49,216 nt of DNA, from NCBI GenBank assembly GCA_900767465.1, contig CAAGAW010000023.1:1-49216 (forward strand), given 5' to 3'. Each line of letters begins with the position of its first letter. Positions within the stretch are counted from its first letter, which is position 1. Positions 38,802 to 46,847 of this stretch are shown here, one piece after another. This DNA comes from Clostridia bacterium (lineage in GTDB: Bacteria; Bacillota; Clostridia; Christensenellales; Pumilibacteraceae). A model generated the notes under the pieces. That model searched no databases and was not told the origin of the DNA. It was given only the letters and a program-made list of their open reading frames with translations. The position numbers and the translations under genes were made by a program.

Positions 38802-39551
38802 ATGGAACTTAAAAACGTTATCGCAAAACGCGCGACAAAAACCGTCTATCGCGACGGCGACGCGTGTATCAAAGTGTTCGACAAGTCTTTCTCGAAGGCC
38901 GACGTTCTTAACGAAGCCCTCAATCAGGCGCGTGTGGAAGAAACCGGTCTCAATATCCCGCACGTCCGCGAAGTCGCAATGATCGACGGAAAATGGGCGA
39001 TCGTTTCCGACTTCATCGAAGGCAAAACCCTTGCCGCGCTCATGGACGAGGATCCCGATCACAAGTACGAATACCTCGAAAGATTCGTCGATCTGCAAGT
39101 CGAAGTGCTTTCGCAGGAATGCCCGCTTCTTAATAAACTTAAAGACAAGATGAATCGCAAGATCGATCAGACGACGCTGGACGCGACTACCCGCTACGAA
39201 CTTCATACCCGTCTCGAAGGTATGCCCAAGCATAAAAAACTTTGCCACGGCGACTTCAACCCGAGCAATATCATCATTACTCCCGCCGGTAAGGCGTATA
39301 TCATCGACTGGTCGCACGCGACGCAGGGCAACGGTTCCGCCGACGCGGCGAGAACGTACCTTCTGTTCTGCCTCAAAGGCGACGAAGAGACGGCAAACGA
39401 ATACCTCGACCTTTTTTGCAAGAAAACGGACACCGCAAAACAGTACGTTCAGAAGTGGATGCCCATCGTCGCCGCTTCGCAGTCAGTTAAGGGCAACGCT
39501 CACGAGCGCGAATTCCTTCTCGGCTGGGTGGACGTCGTGGATTACGAGTAA
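38802..39551 (+). CDS. APH/choline-kinase-like phosphotransferase (TIGR02172-like)
   Basis: The 249-residue product has the aminoglycoside phosphotransferase/choline kinase-like fold. An N-terminal lobe carries a Lys (ACIKVFDKSFSKADVLNEAL). The catalytic loop is CHGDFNPSNIII with His149, Asp151 and Asn156, followed by the metal-binding AYIIDWSHA with Asp169. Such proteins phosphorylate small hydroxyl compounds; a resistance role is not implied. AAGGAG lies in the short gap after adhE, so it is the second gene of that operon, and its link to ethanol metabolism is unexplained. A terminator follows at 39653. Confidence 0.82.
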   Translation: MELKNVIAKRATKTVYRDGDACIKVFDKSFSKADVLNEALNQARVEETGLNIPHVREVAMIDGKWAIVSDFIEGKTLAALMDEDPDHKYEYLERFVDLQVEVLSQECPLLNKLKDKMNRKIDQTTLDATTRYELHTRLEGMPKHKKLCHGDFNPSNIIITPAGKAYIIDWSHATQGNGSADAARTYLLFCLKGDEETANEYLDLFCKKTDTAKQYVQKWMPIVAASQSVKGNAHEREFLLGWVDVVDYE

Positions 39552-39652
39552 GCGAAAACCGAAGTTTAACAGCGAAAAACCTTCCCCGCATGCGGTGTTG
39601 TTATAGGGAATTATTAAAACTAAATTATAGAATTGCACTTTCAAACGATGAC

Positions 39653-39688
39653 AAAAGGCTCACGGGATTTCATCCGAGAGCCTTTTTT
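39653..39688 (+). terminator. Terminator of the adhE operon
   Basis: AAAAGGCTC pairs with GAGCCTTTT across an ACGGGATTTCATCCG loop (with an inner CGG/CCG) and is followed by a T run. Confidence 0.83.
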
Positions 39689-39720
39689 CATAAAGAAAAG
39701 ATGAATATATATTGCTTGTA

Positions 39721-39788
39721 ATCTTTATACAATCTTAATATCTTTCACGAAAATCCTAATACTATCTTTATGAAAAAAATGATATTAT
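39721..39788 (+). promoter_or_regulatory. ktrB promoter region with repeated ATCTTTAT motifs
   Basis: An extended -10 (TGATATTAT, 39780-39788) lies before ktrB without a good -35. Upstream, ATCTTTAT (39721-39728), ATCTTAAT (39732-39739), ATCTTTCA (39740-39747) and ATCTTTAT (39764-39771) recur. Three of these are spaced 11 and 43 bases from the first, close to whole helical turns. T/A-rich direct repeats of this kind are typical operators of OmpR-type regulators such as KdpE, which is encoded downstream. The link is inference. Confidence 0.5.
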
Positions 39789-39818
39789 GACACCGATAAA
39801 CGGAATCGAGGCTTTTGC

Positions 39819-41147
39819 ATGGGAATACTAAAAAGGAAACTATCATCCTTTCAGATAATACTAATAGGATTCGCGGGAGTTATTTTGCTCGGCGCATTTT
39901 TACTAACCTTGCCGATTTCTTCAAGAACTCACGAATGGACATCGTTTATCGACGCCCTTTTTACTTCGACGTCCGCCGTATGCGTAACGGGACTTATCGT
40001 GTTCGATACGGCAACGCACTGGACGATATTCGGGCAAATCGTTATATTATTGCTGATTCAAATCGGCGGCATGGGCGTCGTTACCATAGCCGTGTCTCTT
40101 GCCGTTATTTCCGGCAAAAAAATCGGGCTGTTCAGCCGCGAAACGATGAAAAACGCAATTTCTGCGCCGAACGTGAGCGGAATAGTCCGCCTGACCGGAT
40201 TTATAATCAAAGGTATATTTTTGATTGAACTTATCGGCGCGCTTGTTATGATGCCCGTATTTTGTATAGATTACGGCGCCGAAGGAATCTGGCTGTCGAT
40301 TTTCCATTCCGTGTCGGCGTTCTGCAACGCAGGGTTCGATATTATGGGGACGAAAAGCGGCGAATTTACTTCTATCACGCGCTATTCGGCGCAACCCGTC
40401 GTCAATATTACGATTATGTTGCTGATTATTATCGGCGGTATCGGTTTTTTGGTATGGGAAGACGTTTGCAAACACAAGTGGCGAATCAAAGAATATCGCA
40501 CGCAAAGCAAAGTGGTATTGATTGTAACCGCCGCGCTTATTGTTTTGCCCGCGATATACTTCTTCTTTTTTGAATTCGGCGATTTACCTGTCGGTAAGCG
40601 AATACTTGCTTCTTTGTTTCAATCGGTAACGCCGAGGACGGCAGGATTTAATACGGTAAATCTTACGGCGATCAGCGATACGGGCTTATACCTGATGATT
40701 ATTCTTATGTTGATAGGCGGTTCGCCCGGTTCTACCGCAGGCGGTATGAAAACAACAACGATAGCGGTTTTATTTTCTTCCGCTTTTTCCGTATTTAGAA
40801 AAAAAGACAATGCGGAACTTATGAAACGGCGCGTCGACGATGAAACGGTTAAGACGGCTTCGGCGATATTTATAATGTATATAACCCTGTTTTTATTAGG
40901 CGGAATGGCTATAAGCGCGATTGAAAATTTGCCTGTTACGTCCTGCCTTTACGAAACCGCTTCCGCCGTCGGCACGGTAGGTCTTACTCTCGGAATTACC
41001 CCGACGCTCGGAATTGCGTCCAAGTTGATTTTGATATTATCTATGTTTTTCGGACGCGTCGGCGGAATGACGCTGATATATGCCGCTTTCGGCGCAAATA
41101 AAAAGCAAGCGGCAAAGTTGCCGACGGATACGATTGCAGTCGGTTAA
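39819..41147 (+). CDS. ktrB: TrkH/KtrB-type potassium uptake channel subunit
   Basis: This is the membrane pore for K+ uptake, working with the RCK-domain partner encoded next. The 442-residue product has about ten membrane segments and the four P-loop selectivity elements with conserved Gly: TSAVCVTGL (about 50-58), SAFCNAGFD (about 167-175), TPRTAGFNT (about 270-278) and AVGTVGLTLG (about 386-395). Length fits KtrB. A GAGG site precedes the ATG. It is the first gene of a K+ module also encoding KtrA and a KdpD/KdpE-like pair. Base composition is more AT-rich than in genes to the left. Confidence 0.92.
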   Translation: MGILKRKLSSFQIILIGFAGVILLGAFLLTLPISSRTHEWTSFIDALFTSTSAVCVTGLIVFDTATHWTIFGQIVILLLIQIGGMGVVTIAVSLAVISGKKIGLFSRETMKNAISAPNVSGIVRLTGFIIKGIFLIELIGALVMMPVFCIDYGAEGIWLSIFHSVSAFCNAGFDIMGTKSGEFTSITRYSAQPVVNITIMLLIIIGGIGFLVWEDVCKHKWRIKEYRTQSKVVLIVTAALIVLPAIYFFFFEFGDLPVGKRILASLFQSVTPRTAGFNTVNLTAISDTGLYLMIILMLIGGSPGSTAGGMKTTTIAVLFSSAFSVFRKKDNAELMKRRVDDETVKTASAIFIMYITLFLLGGMAISAIENLPVTSCLYETASAVGTVGLTLGITPTLGIASKLILILSMFFGRVGGMTLIYAAFGANKKQAAKLPTDTIAVG

Positions 41148-41161
41148 GGAGGTTTTTGTAT

Positions 41162-41815
41162 ATGAAAAAGAAATCTGTTTTATTGATAGGTCTCGGACGT
41201 TTCGGGAAATACATCGCAATGAAATTACACGAATTAGGACACGAAGTCATGGCGGTAGACGAAAACGAAGAAAGAGTCAACGACGCTATGCCTTATGTGA
41301 CTGACGGACAAATCGGCGACAGCACGAACGAAGCGTTGTTGAAATCGCTCGGCGTAAAAAACTACGACGTCTGCATTGTAACTATCGGCGGAGACTTTCA
41401 AAGTTCTCTTGAAACTACCTGCCTATTAAAAGAGTTGGGCGCGCAAAAGGTTGTGTCTCGCGCCGAACAGGACGTGCAGGCAAAATTTCTTCTGCGTAAC
41501 GGCGCAGACGAAATTATTTATCCCGAAAAACAACTTGCCACATGGGCTGCAATCCGTTACAGTTCCGACCACATTCTCGATTATATAGAACTCGGCGATT
41601 CCTGCTCGATATTCGAGGTTTCCGTTCCGTCGGCATGGGTGGGAAAATCCGTTGTAGAAATCGATATTCGCAGAAAATACAACGTAAATATAATCGCCAC
41701 AAAGAAAGGCGGAAAAATCAATGCAGTTGTTACCGCCGACACTATTCTTTCCGGTGACGAAACGCTTTTGGTTCTCGGAGACTATAAGGCTTTGCGCAAA
41801 TGCTTTGATATTTAA
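41162..41815 (+). CDS. ktrA: KtrA/TrkA-type RCK regulatory subunit
   Basis: This is the cytoplasmic gating partner of KtrB. The 217-residue product has an N-terminal RCK/Rossmann domain with LLIGLGRFGKYIAMKLHELG (GxGxxG, about residues 6-25), the acidic VDENEERV and DSTNEALLK segments. A C-terminal RCK_C domain (about 140-217) includes FEVSVPSAWVGKSVVEIDIR and ends in LLVLGDYKALR. ATG at 41162 is preferred over TTG at 41156 because AAGGAGG lies 9 bases upstream. It lies 14 bases behind ktrB. Confidence 0.93.
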   Translation: MKKKSVLLIGLGRFGKYIAMKLHELGHEVMAVDENEERVNDAMPYVTDGQIGDSTNEALLKSLGVKNYDVCIVTIGGDFQSSLETTCLLKELGAQKVVSRAEQDVQAKFLLRNGADEIIYPEKQLATWAAIRYSSDHILDYIELGDSCSIFEVSVPSAWVGKSVVEIDIRRKYNVNIIATKKGGKINAVVTADTILSGDETLLVLGDYKALRKCFDI

Positions 41816-41839
41816 CCGCTGTAAAAGAGGGCGACTTTT

Positions 41840-42127
41840 ATGGAAGACGTAATACTTATCATTGCGGTAGTAGCGGCTATGATTTTCGTTTTTTTTATTG
41901 CGAATAGGCTCGACGTCTTTTTGGAAGAAAACAGAAAAGCAATTGAAAAGGAACAAGAAGAAAAATACAGTCCGCTCGAATTCATTGACGCAGAAAACTA
42001 TGAAAATACGATTTCCGAGATCGAAAACTTCAAAAAACGCCATAAAAAAGTCGCTATTGTTATATTTGACGGAGAAAATCGTGAGTTGACCGATACCTTA
42101 AACGATTACAAAAGTCGTTTCAAGTAG
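41840..42127 (+). CDS. Small single-pass membrane protein, 95 aa
   Basis: The product has one N-terminal membrane segment (about residues 4-22: VILIIAVVAAMIFVFFIAN). A charged, Glu/Lys-rich probably coiled-coil cytoplasmic part (about 26-70) follows, then a short C-terminal tail. GAGGG precedes the ATG. It is sandwiched between ktrA and the KdpD-like kinase gene in the same orientation, which suggests a role linked to the K+ system, perhaps as an accessory subunit. I do not recognise the family. Confidence 0.72.
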   Translation: MEDVILIIAVVAAMIFVFFIANRLDVFLEENRKAIEKEQEEKYSPLEFIDAENYENTISEIENFKKRHKKVAIVIFDGENRELTDTLNDYKSRFK

Positions 42128-42144
42128 ATTTTCTTCAAAAAATA

Positions 42145-42153
42145 TGATATAAT
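42145..42153 (+). promoter_or_regulatory. Extended -10 promoter before the KdpD-like gene
   Basis: TGATATAAT is a perfect extended -10 element. The -35 (TAGATT, 42125-42130) is poor. It gives the kinase-regulator pair a possible separate promoter in the 64-base gap. Confidence 0.55.
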
Positions 42154-42191
42154 ACAGGAAGAATAAAACGAAGGAGATACGGATTAACCGA

Positions 42192-44150
42192 ATGGGAAAG
42201 CAGTATATAAGCGATAAAGAACACATTCTGGTCTGTTTGTCTTCCGCGCCTTCAAATCCGAAAATAATTCAGACGGCGGCAGCAATGGCAAAGGCGTTCA
42301 ATGCGACTTTTTCCGCGTTATATGTAAAAACTCCCGCTTCCGAATATATGGAGGCGGAAGACAAGAATCGCTTGCTTGCAAACATTCATTTCGCCGAAAA
42401 ATGCGGTGCGACGATCGTTACGTCGTGCGGAGATGATGTGCCGTTTCAGATTGCCGAGTATGCGCGGCTTTCGGGTGCCACGAAAATAGTGATCGGAAGA
42501 AGCGTTGTGGGCAAACGGCGCTTCTTCGGAAGACCTGCCTTGACGGAAAAACTGATATCGCTTGCTCCTAATGTCGATATTCACATTATTCCGGACAGTG
42601 ATGCCGCTATAGCCAAAGGAAAGAAAACGCTGTTTGAAAAGCCGCATTTTGTAAAAACACTCAAAGAATTGACGGTTTCAACGGCTTTACTGTTATTTTC
42701 GACTTTACTCGGGTATCTTTTTTCAAGTCTCGGTTTTACCGAAGCAAATATCATTACGATTTATATGCTCGGCGTTTTGATTACCGCTATACTGACAAAA
42801 AGCAAAATTTGCTGGGTTCTTTCGTCCGTTGCGAGCGTTCTGGTTTTTAATTTTCTTTTTACCGAACCGAGATTTTCGTTTCTTGCATACGGAAGCGGTT
42901 ACCCCGTCACTTTCGTAATTATGCTTGCGGCGTCTCTTATCATAGGCGGGACAACCGAAAAACTGAAAACTCGGGAACGTCAGGCAACGCAAACGGCATA
43001 CAGAACAAAAATTCTGTTCGATGCGAATCAGTTGATTCAGAAAGCGTCCGACGAAGCGGAAATATTTCGGGTTACGGCAAATCAATTAGAAAAACTGCTA
43101 AATCGAAACGTAATCGTATTTAATGAAAAGGCTCAAAAAGTTCATGCTACGCAGGCTGAAAGCACCGACGCCGATATATCGCCCGACTGCGAACAAGTAG
43201 TTCTGCAAGTAACGAAAAACAACGTAAAAGAAGGGAAAGGAACGGATATTTGTCCTGAAAGCGACTATACGTTTTTCCCGATATGCAAAAACGGCAAAAA
43301 CTACGGAGCAATAGGCATTTTCGTCGGAGAAAAACCGATTGATTTTTTTGACGAAAGCATTGTGATTTCCGTTATCGGCGAATGCGCAATCGCAATTGAC
43401 GGAATCATAAACGCCAAAGAAAGAGAACGCGCCGCCGTTTTAGCCAAAAACGAACAGTTGCGCGCAAACCTGCTCCGTTCCATATCGCATGATCTTCGTA
43501 CGCCGCTTACTTCCATTTCGGGCAATGCGAGCAATCTGATTTCAAACGGTAACGATATCGACGACGCGACAAAAAAACAAATATACGAAGATATTTACGA
43601 CGATTCGCTCTGGCTAATCAATCTGGTTGAAAATCTGCTTGCGGTAACGCGCCTTGAAGAAGGCAGAATGAATATAAATTTGACGACGGAACTTGTCGGC
43701 GACGTAATAGCCGAGGCATTGAAGCATGTTCATACGAAAAGCGAAATGCAAAAAATTACCGTAATACAGCCGGACGACTTGCTCCTTGCAAAAATGGACG
43801 CTCGGCTTATCGTGCAGGTTTTAATCAATCTTTTAGACAACGCTATTAAATACACGCCGTCCGATTCGCAAATTACGATTACGGCAAAAAGAAACGGAGA
43901 AACAGTCTGCGTAAGCGTGGCGGACAACGGAAAAGGAATTGCAAACGAACAAAAATCGCGGGTGTTCGATATGTTTTATACCGGAGCAAATAAAATTGCC
44001 GATTGTCGTCGCAGTATCGGGGTGGGACTTTCGCTGTGTAAATCCATCATAAACGCGCACGGCGGAGAAATAACGATAACCGACAACGTTCCGCACGGCG
44101 CGATATTTACCTTTACATTGCCCGTCGGGGAGGTGGAAATTCATGAATAA
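42192..44150 (+). CDS. KdpD-like sensor histidine kinase without the N-terminal KdpD domain
   Basis: The 652-residue product has, in order, a universal stress-like domain (about 8-135, ILVCLSSAPSNPKIIQ), the four-helix DUF4118 membrane region (about 155-260) and a GAF-like domain (about 285-405). A HisKA domain with LLRSISHDLRTPLTS (His433) and a HATPase domain (LINLLDNAIKYTP, VADNGKGIANEQK, GVGLSLCKSI) complete it. Full-length KdpD (about 900 residues) begins with an ATP-binding osmosensitive KdpD domain, which is absent here. The start is supported by AAGGAG about 15 bases upstream, longer spacing than usual. It lies beside KtrAB rather than KdpFABC, so it probably senses K+ or c-di-AMP-type signals for Ktr control. 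It overlaps the regulator gene by 8 bases. Confidence 0.88.
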   Translation: MGKQYISDKEHILVCLSSAPSNPKIIQTAAAMAKAFNATFSALYVKTPASEYMEAEDKNRLLANIHFAEKCGATIVTSCGDDVPFQIAEYARLSGATKIVIGRSVVGKRRFFGRPALTEKLISLAPNVDIHIIPDSDAAIAKGKKTLFEKPHFVKTLKELTVSTALLLFSTLLGYLFSSLGFTEANIITIYMLGVLITAILTKSKICWVLSSVASVLVFNFLFTEPRFSFLAYGSGYPVTFVIMLAASLIIGGTTEKLKTRERQATQTAYRTKILFDANQLIQKASDEAEIFRVTANQLEKLLNRNVIVFNEKAQKVHATQAESTDADISPDCEQVVLQVTKNNVKEGKGTDICPESDYTFFPICKNGKNYGAIGIFVGEKPIDFFDESIVISVIGECAIAIDGIINAKERERAAVLAKNEQLRANLLRSISHDLRTPLTSISGNASNLISNGNDIDDATKKQIYEDIYDDSLWLINLVENLLAVTRLEEGRMNINLTTELVGDVIAEALKHVHTKSEMQKITVIQPDDLLLAKMDARLIVQVLINLLDNAIKYTPSDSQITITAKRNGETVCVSVADNGKGIANEQKSRVFDMFYTGANKIADCRRSIGVGLSLCKSIINAHGGEITITDNVPHGAIFTFTLPVGEVEIHE

Positions 44151-44844
44151 CTTACTGATTTTGGTTGTAGAAGACGACGCGCCCGTCCGTAACCTTATCG
44201 GAACGACTTTGAAAACGCACGATTACGATTATATTACCGCAACGAACGGAGAAAACGCCGTTATGCAAGCGTCTTCTCATAATCCGGACGTTGTTCTGCT
44301 CGATTTGGGCTTACCTGATATCGACGGCGTGGACGTTATCAGAAAAATACGCTCCTGGTCGGAAATGCCTATTATCGTAATCAGCGCGAGAACCGAAGAT
44401 AAAGATAAAATAGACGCGCTCGATGCCGGGGCGGACGATTATCTGACAAAACCGTTTTCCGTCGAAGAATTGCTTGCCAGAATCCGCGTCACGGAAAGAA
44501 GACTTCTGTCGGTACAATCGACAAACAAATCCGAATCGGTTTTTGTCAACGGAAATCTGAAAATAGATTATGGCGCAGGTTGCGCATATCTAAGCGGCGA
44601 AGAACTCCACCTTACACCTATCGAATACAAACTACTGTGTTTATTATCAAAAAACGTCGGGAAAGTGCTTACTCATACTTTCATTACACAAAAAATATGG
44701 GGCGCGGCATGGGAAAGCAACGTCGCTTCCCTGCGCGTATTTATGGCGACTTTGCGCAAAAAAATCGAACCGTCCGCCGATTCGCCGCAATATATTCAAA
44801 CTCACGTCGGCATCGGGTACAGAATGATAAAGATCGACGATTAG
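44143..44844 (+). CDS. KdpE-like response regulator (OmpR/PhoB family)
   Basis: The 233-residue product has a receiver domain with Asp11-Asp12, phosphoacceptor Asp54 (VLLDLGLPD) and Lys103 (YLTKPFS). A C-terminal winged helix (about 130-230: LTPIEYKLLCLLSKNVGKVL, RVFMATLRKKIEPS, THVGIGYRM) matches KdpE. It is translationally coupled to the kinase. ATCTTTAT repeats upstream of ktrB are candidate sites for it. Confidence 0.92.
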   Translation: MNNLLILVVEDDAPVRNLIGTTLKTHDYDYITATNGENAVMQASSHNPDVVLLDLGLPDIDGVDVIRKIRSWSEMPIIVISARTEDKDKIDALDAGADDYLTKPFSVEELLARIRVTERRLLSVQSTNKSESVFVNGNLKIDYGAGCAYLSGEELHLTPIEYKLLCLLSKNVGKVLTHTFITQKIWGAAWESNVASLRVFMATLRKKIEPSADSPQYIQTHVGIGYRMIKIDD

Positions 44845-44909
44845 ACATTGAATTTTTGCCGCCGAGATAACATTCGGTTTGCATATTATAAGGAGAACTT
44901 ACATATTAC

Positions 44910-45581
44910 ATTGACACATTTTACCGGTTGCTTTTGCAATTAGTACTTATTCTGCTCAATGCTTTTTTGCCGCGGCAGAAATTGCAATCCTATCTTTGAA
45001 CGAAAAAAAGTAAAGGCTCGCGCAAACGACGGCAATAAAAAGCCGTGAAATTATTGAAAATAATAAAAGAACCGACTAAATTTCTTTCCACAATACAAAT
45101 CGGGGTTGCGCTTGCGGGGTTTCTCGGTTCTGCATTTGCGGCAGATAACTTTACAAAGGGGCTTTCGGAATGTTTTGTAAAAACATTTGATATATCATCT
45201 CAAAGCGCAGGCGTTATCAATACCGTTTCGGTAATTGTGATCACTTTGATATTGTCATATTTTACGCTTGTATTAGGAGAACTTGTTCCTAAGCGGTGGG
45301 CAATGAAGCATAAAGAGAAACTTGCAGACGCCGCGTGCGGTATAATTACGGTTTTAACAGTCATCTTAAAACCGATTATCTGGTTTTTAAGCGTTTCCAC
45401 AAATACCGTTCTGCGTTTGTTAGGGGTAAACCCGAAAGATGATAATGAAACCGTGTCGGGAGAAAATATCGTTTTAATGATTGATGCCGGCGGCGATGAA
45501 GGAGCTTTGGATAAAGAAGAAAAAAATTTACCAAAATGTCATTACGCCACGCCAGACTCTGAACTTTGCGCCTTTACCTGA
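44910..45581 (+). pseudogene. Broken CNNM/hemolysin C-like membrane protein gene
   Basis: The sequence encodes the DUF21/CNNM domain of a TlyC/CorC-like protein (about 140 residues recognisable), with several lesions. After an AAGGAG site the expected start is ATT (44910) followed by DTFYRLLLQLVLILLNAF. Three single-base losses in homopolymers then break the frame: T6 at 44963-44968, A7 at 45003-45009 and A5 at 45037-45041. Restoring each gives the family reading FAAAEIAILSLNEKKVKA, then RANDGNKKAVKLL. From GTG at 45045 a 178-codon frame survives (KLLKIIKEPTKFLSTIQIG ... LGELVPKRWAMKH ... GGDEGALDKEEKN). It departs from the family after residue 160, so the CBS-pair and CorC domains are missing. 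Confidence 0.8.
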
Positions 45582-45815
45582 AATTCCCTATGGGAACTGC
45601 ACTTAAACGTCCGGCATAGGTTTTGGTATTCATAGTCTTATTATCATTCCGAAGTATTCGACTGAAAAGAAATATACGCACTCTAACATTTCATTAGGGT
45701 GCGTACAGTTCGCTTGTGGCGGTACGCGGTAGTAACGTGAAACGAACTATTTTTATTCAACCGCGATACGTTTTTCCTGCTCGGCAAACAGGGATCTTCT
45801 TCTGTTGTTTTTAAA
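45582..45815. other. Intergenic region with an inverted repeat
   Basis: No gene is recognised. ACGCACTCTAA (45676-45686) and TTAGGGTGCGT (45694-45704) form an 11-base stem with one wobble. Read on the minus strand it is followed by ATATTTCTTTT and may terminate the AraC gene ending at 45816. This region joins the truncated CNNM gene to unrelated sequence, so it contains a rearrangement junction. Confidence 0.5.
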
Positions 45816-46640
45816 TTATTTCTCGCCCCTGTATTTTGACGGCGACTGTCCGTACTCCGATTTAAAGTCACGGCAAAACTGAAATTGAGAATAGTAGCCC
45901 AAAGAATCGGATATTTCACTGATGGAAAACTGAGAGGTTTTCAGCAAATTGCATGCGCTCTTCAATCGGAGAAACTTATGAAATGCTTTTGGGGGTTTCC
46001 CAGTAAATTCAATGAAAAGTTGACGGAAATGCCGTTCGGAAAAATGATATTTTTGAGCTAATTCCGAAACGTTGATATTCTGATGAATATTTTGATAAAT
46101 ATATTCGATGCACTCGTTGATCTGTTGGTAGTAGGGCAAACTTTTTTTCTTGCGGCTTTGAAGGGTGTGGATCCAACGATACAGCTGTGTGGTGAACAGC
46201 AAAGTCGTTATTGCGTTTGAAACGTCGTTATAAGTTTTCAGATAGTCGAACATCTCGTTGAGCGTCATGGTTTCGGCGCTGTCGATCGGAATGGAATAGA
46301 GCGTTCCCTCCGTCAGATACGGCAGAGGCTTGGGAGTGCTGAAATTGTACCATGCATAATTCCATACAGGGGAAACGGATATGTATTTTACCACTTCAAA
46401 ATTGTTGATGATGAGCAATGAATTCGGTTCGAGATCGTAAATGGCGTTATTGGCGATCAGTCGCCCCGATCCGGAAATCGTTCTGACGGCGCATAACATA
46501 TCTCTCGGATTACAATCGATATCTCGTTGGGTTCTGGTGTAGCTGTAATTGTCTCCGCAGGTGACCTCCCAGCAGCTATACAGTTTCGGTTGGCAGATCT
46601 CCAGGTTTTCGTAAATGTAAAAAGATCGGGGTGAATACAT
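45816..46640 (-). CDS. AraC family transcriptional regulator
   Basis: The start at 46640 (MYSPRSFYIYENLEICQPKL) follows AAAGGAATGG; a longer frame would cross the promoter. The 274-residue product has an N-terminal cupin-like ligand domain (about 1-150) and a C-terminal AraC double helix-turn-helix (about 175-272). The latter includes NINVSELAQKYHFSERHFRQ, then LFIEFTGKPPKAFHKFLRL, and a second helix pair ISEISDSLGYYSQFQFCRDF. It ends in the usual SPSKYR. It is divergent from the DUF4091 gene, so control of that carbohydrate-related operon is likely. Confidence 0.9.
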   Translation of the reverse strand: MYSPRSFYIYENLEICQPKLYSCWEVTCGDNYSYTRTQRDIDCNPRDMLCAVRTISGSGRLIANNAIYDLEPNSLLIINNFEVVKYISVSPVWNYAWYNFSTPKPLPYLTEGTLYSIPIDSAETMTLNEMFDYLKTYNDVSNAITTLLFTTQLYRWIHTLQSRKKKSLPYYQQINECIEYIYQNIHQNINVSELAQKYHFSERHFRQLFIEFTGKPPKAFHKFLRLKSACNLLKTSQFSISEISDSLGYYSQFQFCRDFKSEYGQSPSKYRGEK

Positions 46641-46672
46641 GTTTTTCCATTCCTTTATAATTGGATATTCAC

Positions 46673-46701
46673 AGTATAACAGATTACACAAAAAATTGCA
46701 A
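46673..46701 (-). promoter_or_regulatory. Promoter of the AraC gene at 45816
   Basis: On the minus strand TTGCAA (46696-46701), a 17-base spacer and TATACT (46673-46678). Confidence 0.75.
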
Positions 46702-46752
46702 GAGGTATTTTTTCTTATTCCGTTTTGTATATAACATTTGCCGTTCAGCCTA

Positions 46753-46822
46753 TTGTGTTTCAAAAAAAATCGTGATATGATTATAGTACGGAAAATGATA
46801 TGACGTCAAATTGACGTTTGCG
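46753..46822 (+). promoter_or_regulatory. Promoter and direct repeat before the DUF4091 gene
   Basis: TTGTGT (46753-46758), a 17-base spacer and TATGAT (46776-46781) form a moderate promoter. Downstream, TGACGTCAAAT and TGACGTTTGCG (46801-46822) are head-to-tail 11-base repeats, starting with the palindrome TGACGTCA. They may be a regulator site. Confidence 0.5.
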
Positions 46823-46847
46823 TTTAAGGAGGCTCGGACGCAAAGAG

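Noticed and set aside
38802..39551. Antibiotic (aminoglycoside) resistance gene
   Set aside because: It has the APH fold, but the family is broad and the operon is metabolic; nothing points to aminoglycosides.
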